Of a stretch of 64,000 nucleotides of DNA, positions 60,050 through 64,000 are shown in pieces. Position numbers and translations under genes: made by a program. This stretch comes from Kitasatospora sp. NBC_01287 (lineage in GTDB: Bacteria > Actinomycetota > Actinomycetes > Streptomycetales > Streptomycetaceae), in the NCBI RefSeq assembly GCF_026340565.1, contig NZ_JAPEPB010000001.1:2828501-2892500 (forward strand), written 5' to 3'. The notes under the pieces are model-generated. The model was not told where the DNA came from. It made no database searches and saw nothing but the letters and a program-made list of their open reading frames with translations. How positions within the stretch are numbered: position 1 is the first letter of the stretch; each line of letters opens with the position of its first letter.

Positions 60050-60592
60050 ATGACAACGACCGACTGGTTCATCGACATCGCGCTCCTGCTCATCGTTCTT
60101 CGCCAGTTGCGCGAGGAGCGGCTGACCACCCGCACCATCCTGCTGCCGCTCGGCATGATCGCCTGGGCCGCCGGCAACTACCTGACCGCCATCCCGACCG
60201 CCGGCAACGACGTGCTGCTGGCCGTGATCTTCGCGGCCACCGGGGTCGGCTTCGGCCTCGCCGGCGGTCTGCTCACCCGCGTCCGGCACACCGGCGGGCA
60301 CGTGCTGATCAAGGCCTCCCGCGGCGCGGCCGCACTCTGGATCATCAGCATGGGTTTCCGTCTCGGCTTCGCGGTGTGGTCCACGCATTCCTCCGGCGCC
60401 GCGCACCTGACCAGCTTCTCCGCCGCGCACGACATCACCAGCGGCCAGGCCTGGGTCGTCGCCCTGCTCCTGATGGCGGTCGGCGAGGTCGTCGTCCGCC
60501 TGGGCACGATCGTCATCCGCGGTCAGCTGCTGCAGGCACGGGTCGGCCGCAACGCGCACAAGCCGGCCCACCGCCCGGGCGCCTACGTCTGA
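60050..60592 (+). CDS. four-to-five-TM membrane protein
   Basis: About 180 residues from ATG 60050 (MTTTDWFIDIALLLIVLRQLREE); ATG 60038 and TTG 60011 are alternatives. Hydrophobic segments are at 6-20, TRTILLPLGMIAWAAGNYLTAIP, VLLAVIFAATGVGFGLAGGLLTRV, ASRGAAALWIISMGFRLGFAVW and AWVVALLLMAVGEVVVRLGTIVI. The pattern is that of CcdC/DUF1453-like proteins. Just downstream of the two-component system and probably its target; function unknown. Confidence 0.75.
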   Translation: MTTTDWFIDIALLLIVLRQLREERLTTRTILLPLGMIAWAAGNYLTAIPTAGNDVLLAVIFAATGVGFGLAGGLLTRVRHTGGHVLIKASRGAAALWIISMGFRLGFAVWSTHSSGAAHLTSFSAAHDITSGQAWVVALLLMAVGEVVVRLGTIVIRGQLLQARVGRNAHKPAHRPGAYV

Positions 60593-60693
60593 GCCGCGAG
60601 ACAGCCCGCGGCGCGACACTCGACCCGCGCACCGAACCCACAGCCCATCCCGCTCAACACCCCACCCGCACATGATTGGCACGGAGGTCCCTC

Positions 60694-61752
60694 ATGTCCG
60701 CATCGCACCGGACGCCGCGCGCCCTCACCCTGCCCCGGCTGGCCGTGGCCGTGGCCGTGGTGACCCTCGGAGCGGTCGCCTGTTCGCCCGGCGGCGGGCA
60801 CGCGACCAGCGCGTCGAGCAGCGCGTCAAGCAGCGCGTCGACCAGCGAGCCGAGCACGCGGGCCACGGCAACGGCCGCTACCACGGCGTCGTCGACCATC
60901 GTCCCGAACTCCGCCCTGAGCGGGCCGGGCGCGTTCCTCGGGCCGGTGCGCCAGATCCCGGTCGACGGCATCAGGATCGGCTACCGCCAGTTCGGCTCCG
61001 GCCCCGACCTCATCATGGTCATGGGCGACACCGGCACCATGAGCGACTGGACGGTCGACCTGCTGGGCCGGCTCGGCCGGCACTACCACGTCACGATCTT
61101 CGACAACCGCGGCGTCGGCTACACGACCGACGACACCTCGGTCCCCGACAGCATTCCGCTCATGGCGGACGACACCGTCGGTCTGGTCAAGGCGCTGGGT
61201 CTGCGGCACCCCACGCTGCTCGGCTGGTCGATGGGCGGCGAGATCGGCCTGACCGTCGCCGCGCTCCACCCGGGTGCGATCAGCGCGCTCGTGAGCACCG
61301 GTGGCGACCTCGGCGGCAGCCAGGCCATCAACACGCCGTCCGCCGTGGCCGAGGAGCTCAACAGCCCCAAGACCACGGGTCCGCAGATGCTGGACCTGCT
61401 CTTCCCCGCCGACGCCACCGCCGCGCGGACCGCGTACGTCGAGCAGCTCGGTCTGATCCCGCCGGAGAAGGTCGGCGACGAGACGCTGCTGCGTCAATAC
61501 CAGGCCGGACAGGCGTACGAGTCCTTCGAGGGCACCTGGGACAAGCTGCCCGACAGCACCATCCCGATGCTGATCACCAACGGCTCCCTCGACGAGATCA
61601 CCCCGCCCGGAAACGCGAGCATCATCACTCAGCGGGCCGAGCACGCCGAGCTGGTCATGTTCCCTGACGCCGGCCACGCGATGCTCGTCCAGGACTCCGG
61701 CCGGTTCGTCTCCCTGGTGACCCGGTTCACCGAGGCGTCAGGCGTCGAATAG
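60694..61752 (+). CDS. alpha/beta-hydrolase lipoprotein
   Basis: A 352-residue lipoprotein with lipobox LGAVACSPG (Cys at about residue 30) and a Ser/Thr/Ala-rich spacer (ATSASSSASSSAST). The alpha/beta hydrolase domain (residues ~85-350) has LLGWSMGGEIGL with the nucleophile Ser, GSLDEITPPGN with Asp, and AGHAMLVQDS with His. Function could be an esterase or lipase on the outer membrane face. It follows the membrane protein after 101 bases and may share its promoter. Confidence 0.88.
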   Translation: MSASHRTPRALTLPRLAVAVAVVTLGAVACSPGGGHATSASSSASSSASTSEPSTRATATAATTASSTIVPNSALSGPGAFLGPVRQIPVDGIRIGYRQFGSGPDLIMVMGDTGTMSDWTVDLLGRLGRHYHVTIFDNRGVGYTTDDTSVPDSIPLMADDTVGLVKALGLRHPTLLGWSMGGEIGLTVAALHPGAISALVSTGGDLGGSQAINTPSAVAEELNSPKTTGPQMLDLLFPADATAARTAYVEQLGLIPPEKVGDETLLRQYQAGQAYESFEGTWDKLPDSTIPMLITNGSLDEITPPGNASIITQRAEHAELVMFPDAGHAMLVQDSGRFVSLVTRFTEASGVE

Positions 61753-61847
61753 CAGACCACTTCGGACGGCGACGGCCGGAGACGCGAGGAACTCACGGAG
61801 TGGAGGGCGCCGCAAAGATCCCGCGAACGGGGTGGGCGAACGCGAAA

Positions 61848-61883
61848 GCGCGGCTGACGGACCCTCAGGTCCGCCGGCCGCGC
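61848..61883. terminator. terminator after the RbpA-family gene
   Basis: Sixteen-base arms (gcgcggctgacggacc / ggtccgccggccgcgc) with only one or two mismatches, about 15 bases past the stop on the minus strand. Confidence 0.75.
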
Positions 61884-61898
61884 CTCGGTGGTGTCAGC

Positions 61899-62234
61899 TC
61901 AGATCTCGCCGCGCAGCTTGGCCAGCGCCTCCGCCAGGATCGCCTCGCCGTCCGCGTCGGTGCGCCGCTCGCGCACATAGGCCAGGTGCGTCTTGTACGG
62001 CTCGTTGCGCGACGGCGCCGGCGGGTTGTCCTCGTCCTGACCGGCCGGGAACCCGCAGCGCGGGCAGTCCCAGGTGTCCGGGATGACGGCCTCGGCGGCG
62101 AAGCTGGGGCGCGTCTCGTGCTTGTTGGCGCACCAGAAGGAGATCCGATTGCGCGGGGCGGACTCGCCGCGCTCCGCCTCACCCATCGGGCCTGCCCCGA
62201 CCCTGCTGCCACGGATGGCGTTGCCACTTGCCAC
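61899..62234 (-). CDS. rbpA: RbpA-family RNA polymerase-binding protein
   Basis: A 111-residue RbpA-family protein: N-terminal VASGNAIRGSRVGAGPMGEAERGESAPRNRISF, the zinc-like CANKHETRPSFAAEAVIPDTWDCPRCGFPAGQ (Cys-x-x-x-His ... Cys-x2-Cys), then EPYKTHLAYVRERRTDADGEAILAEALAKLRGEI, the sigma-interaction region. It stabilises holoenzyme with sigma HrdB and confers basal rifampicin tolerance. Its gene lies beside secG, as annotated in many streptomycetes, whereas the biochemically studied RbpA of S. coelicolor has a different sequence, so this could be the paralogue. GTG start, GGGAG upstream. Confidence 0.85.
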   Translation of the reverse strand: MASGNAIRGSRVGAGPMGEAERGESAPRNRISFWCANKHETRPSFAAEAVIPDTWDCPRCGFPAGQDEDNPPAPSRNEPYKTHLAYVRERRTDADGEAILAEALAKLRGEI

Positions 62235-62376
62235 GGTCTGACTCCCTGCGTGCCCTTAACCGCCTGGGTCTGCCCAGGCTCTGCCGACCTTCCGCCCGCT
62301 GCGGACGGTGGCAAGTTGTCCTAGTGTACGGAGCTGATAAGGATCTGTCCGCACCGCCCGCAGAACTGAGACCTGA

Positions 62377-62640
62377 TCAGCTCTTGACCTTGATCAGCAG
62401 ACCCAGTACGACGATGCAGGCGAACCAGCAGAGCCCGACGATGATGGTGATCCGGTCCAGGTTGCGCTCGGCGACCGCCGAACCGCCGCCCGCCGACATC
62501 GAGCCACCGCCGAACATGTCGGAGAGGCCGCCACCCTTCCCCTTGTGCAGCAGCACCAGGACGATCATCAGCAAGCTGAAGAGGATCAGGGCACACGAGA
62601 AGCTGAGCACCAGCACGGCGGGACCGTCTCTTTCATACAT
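62377..62640 (-). CDS. secG: SecG preprotein translocase subunit
   Basis: An 87-residue protein with two transmembrane segments around the conserved loop LLHKGKGGGLSDMFGGG ... SAVAERNLDRITIIVG. ATG 62640 lacks a ribosome binding site; GTG 62616 (VLVLSFS) is an equally good start and gives 79 residues, nearer the family's usual length. It lies downstream of tpiA behind a terminator, so it probably has its own or read-through transcription. Confidence 0.93.
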   Translation of the reverse strand: MYERDGPAVLVLSFSCALILFSLLMIVLVLLHKGKGGGLSDMFGGGSMSAGGGSAVAERNLDRITIIVGLCWFACIVVLGLLIKVKS

Positions 62641-62647
62641 GGGCGAA

Positions 62648-62679
62648 GGGCCGGACCCCCGGTGAAGGTGGTCCGGCCC
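62648..62679. terminator. terminator between tpiA and secG
   Basis: Arms GGGCCGGACC and GGTCCGGCCC (10 bases) with a 12-base loop, 25 bases past the tpiA stop. Confidence 0.75.
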
Positions 62680-62703
62680 AAAGACTACGTTGCTGCGCGG
62701 GCG

Positions 62704-63489
62704 TTAGCCTACTGCCTGGTCGCGGTAACGCACGATCTTGACGAACTCGTCGGCGTCCAGCGAGGCACCGCCGATCAGTGCGCCGTCCACGTCCGGCTTG
62801 GCCATCAGGCCCGCCGCACTGGAGGACTTCACCGAACCGCCGTAGAGGACGCGCACCTTGCCGGCCAGCTCGGCGTCGTAGAGCTCGGCCAGCTCGGCCC
62901 GGATCGCCGCGCAGACCTCCTGCGCGTCCTCGGGGGTGGCCACCTCGCCGGTGCCGATCGCCCAGACCGGCTCGTAGGCGACGACGATGCTCTCGGCCTG
63001 CACGGCCGGCAGCCCCTCCAGCGCGCCCGCCAGCTGGGCCAGCGTGTGCGCGACGTGCGTGCCGGCCTTGCGGACCTCCAGCGGCTCGCCGACGCAGAGG
63101 ATCGGGGTGATCCCGTGGCGGTAGGCGGCCTTCACCTTGGCGGCGACGATCTCCTCGTTCTCGCCGTGGTACTGCCGGCGCTCGGAGTGGCCGATCACCG
63201 CGTATGCGCACTTCAGCTTGGCCAGCATCGGGGCGGAGACCTCACCGGTGTAGGCACCGGAGTCGTGCGCCGAGACGTCCTGCGAGCCGTACTTGATCTT
63301 CAGCTTGTCGCCGTCCACCAGGGTCTGCACCGAGCGCAGATCGGTGAACGGGACCAGGACGGCGACCTCGACGGCCTCGAAGTCCTTGTCGGCCAGCGCG
63401 AAGGCCAGCTTCTGGGTGTGCTGGATGGCCTCAAGGTGGTTGAGGTTCATCTTCCAGTTGCCCGCCATCAGCGGGAGACGCTCAGTCAT
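62704..63489 (-). CDS. tpiA: triose-phosphate isomerase
   Basis: Interconverts dihydroxyacetone phosphate and glyceraldehyde 3-phosphate. The 261-residue TIM barrel has AGNWKMNL with the active-site Lys, [14 protein letters not shown] with the catalytic His, [17 protein letters not shown] with the catalytic Glu, and [20 protein letters not shown] 63489 starts 4 bases after the pgk stop, so the two are co-transcribed. Confidence 0.96.
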   Translation of the reverse strand: MTERLPLMAGNWKMNLNHLEAIQHTQKLAFALADKDFEAVEVAVLVPFTDLRSVQTLVDGDKLKIKYGSQDVSAHDSGAYTGEVSAPMLAKLKCAYAVIGHSERRQYHGENEEIVAAKVKAAYRHGITPILCVGEPLEVRKAGTHVAHTLAQLAGALEGLPAVQAESIVVAYEPVWAIGTGEVATPEDAQEVCAAIRAELAELYDAELAGKVRVLYGGSVKSSSAAGLMAKPDVDGALIGGASLDADEFVKIVRYRDQAVG

Positions 63490-63493
63490 TCGT

Positions 63494-64000
63494 TCAGCCT
63501 TCCAGGGCGGCGATACCGGGGAGGATCTTGCCCTCCAGGTACTCGAGGCTCGCCCCACCGCCGGTGGAGATGTGCCCGAACTCGTTCTCGTCGAACCCGC
63601 CGAGGCGCACGGCCGCGGCCGAGTCGCCGCCGCCGACCACGGTGAACGCGTCACTGTCGATCAGGGCCTGGGCGATCGCGTTGCAGCCCTCGGCGAAGGC
63701 CGGGTGCTCGAAGACGCCCAGCGGGCCGTTCCAGAAGACGGTGGCCGCGTCGGCCACCTTCTCGGCGAACAGCGCCCGCGACTTCGGGCCGATGTCCAGG
63801 CCCTCCTTGTCGGCCGGGATCTTGTCGGCGTCGACCACCTCGAAGTCCTCGACAGGCTTGTGGGTCTTGGTGTCGGGGAACGTCGCGGAGATCGCGATGT
63901 CCACCGGCAGCACGAACTCCACGCCGTTGGCCTTGGCCCGCTCCAGGTACTCCAGGACCGTGGGGATCTGGTCCTCCTGCAGCAGCGAGATGCCCACCTC
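63494..64000 (-). CDS. pgk: phosphoglycerate kinase, C-terminal part (continues past window)
   Basis: The last ~168 residues of Pgk, whose 5' end lies beyond base 64000. It has [85 protein letters not shown]. These are the ATP-site and hinge elements. Together with tpiA and secG it gives the usual pgk-tpi-secG order, so gap should be the next gene outside the window. Confidence 0.96.
   Translation of the reverse strand, partial: EVGISLLQEDQIPTVLEYLERAKANGVEFVLPVDIAISATFPDTKTHKPVEDFEVVDADKIPADKEGLDIGPKSRALFAEKVADAATVFWNGPLGVFEHPAFAEGCNAIAQALIDSDAFTVVGGGDSAAAVRLGGFDENEFGHISTGGGASLEYLEGKILPGIAALEG

Overview
The window is high-GC actinobacterial chromosome, almost certainly Streptomycetaceae (Streptomyces or Kitasatospora). 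It has strong G/C third-position bias, many GTG starts and GTGA/ATGA gene overlaps. It carries an SsgA-like sporulation protein, LAxTG sortase substrates, an RbpA-family protein, and the suf, heme-A and pentose-phosphate blocks in the order usual for streptomycetes. No rRNA, tRNA, CRISPR array, insertion sequence or prophage was recognised.

Bases 1-20,450 are mostly accessory. In order they hold a GAF-domain regulator (5' end outside the window), an SsgA-like protein, a Pro/Ala-rich anchored protein, a double TerD protein, a HemK-like methyltransferase behind a possible leader-peptide attenuator, two proteins of unknown role, and a Nudix remnant fused tail-to-tail to a phosphoribosyltransferase. 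Then come a stand-alone GAPDH with a GlxA/AraC-type regulator, an NTF2-like protein, a ferredoxin-plus-metallo-beta-lactamase protein and a PP2C-like phosphatase.

The most notable locus is at 14,503-15,854. A 26-residue gene ends in the hexapeptide AWYIWY and sits directly upstream of a short cytochrome P450. AWYIWY is the peptide backbone of tryptorubin A, so this is very probably an atropopeptide (P450-crosslinked RiPP) cluster. An ECF sigma/anti-sigma pair follows on the same strand, preceded by an eight-codon upstream reading frame. Beyond it lie a small class I terpene synthase and a lower-GC XRE/DUF6879 helper operon.

Bases 20,450-33,600 hold proline catabolism (proline dehydrogenase, pruA) and its likely PucR-type activator. 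The two are separated by a FAD monooxygenase/PadR pair that looks inserted: a degenerate copy of the pucR promoter lies on the pruA side. Then come conserved unknowns, a VOC protein, an SRPBCC protein and an MFS exporter.

Bases 33,750-40,670 are the complete suf iron-sulfur assembly operon (sufR-B-D-ferredoxin-C-S-U-T) with a CAAC-N6-GTTG SufR operator at its head. An ABC exporter behind an iron-box-like palindrome follows.

Bases 42,600-64,000 hold two LAxTG surface proteins, heme A synthase ctaA and protoheme farnesyltransferase ctaB. The pentose-phosphate operon tkt-tal-zwf-opcA-pgl follows, then a GntR-controlled ABC transporter with a 21-bp perfect operator palindrome, a NarL-type two-component system, an alpha/beta-hydrolase lipoprotein, an RbpA-family protein, secG, tpiA and the 3' part of pgk. 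Together this half supplies Fe-S clusters, heme for the oxidase, NADPH and triose flux.
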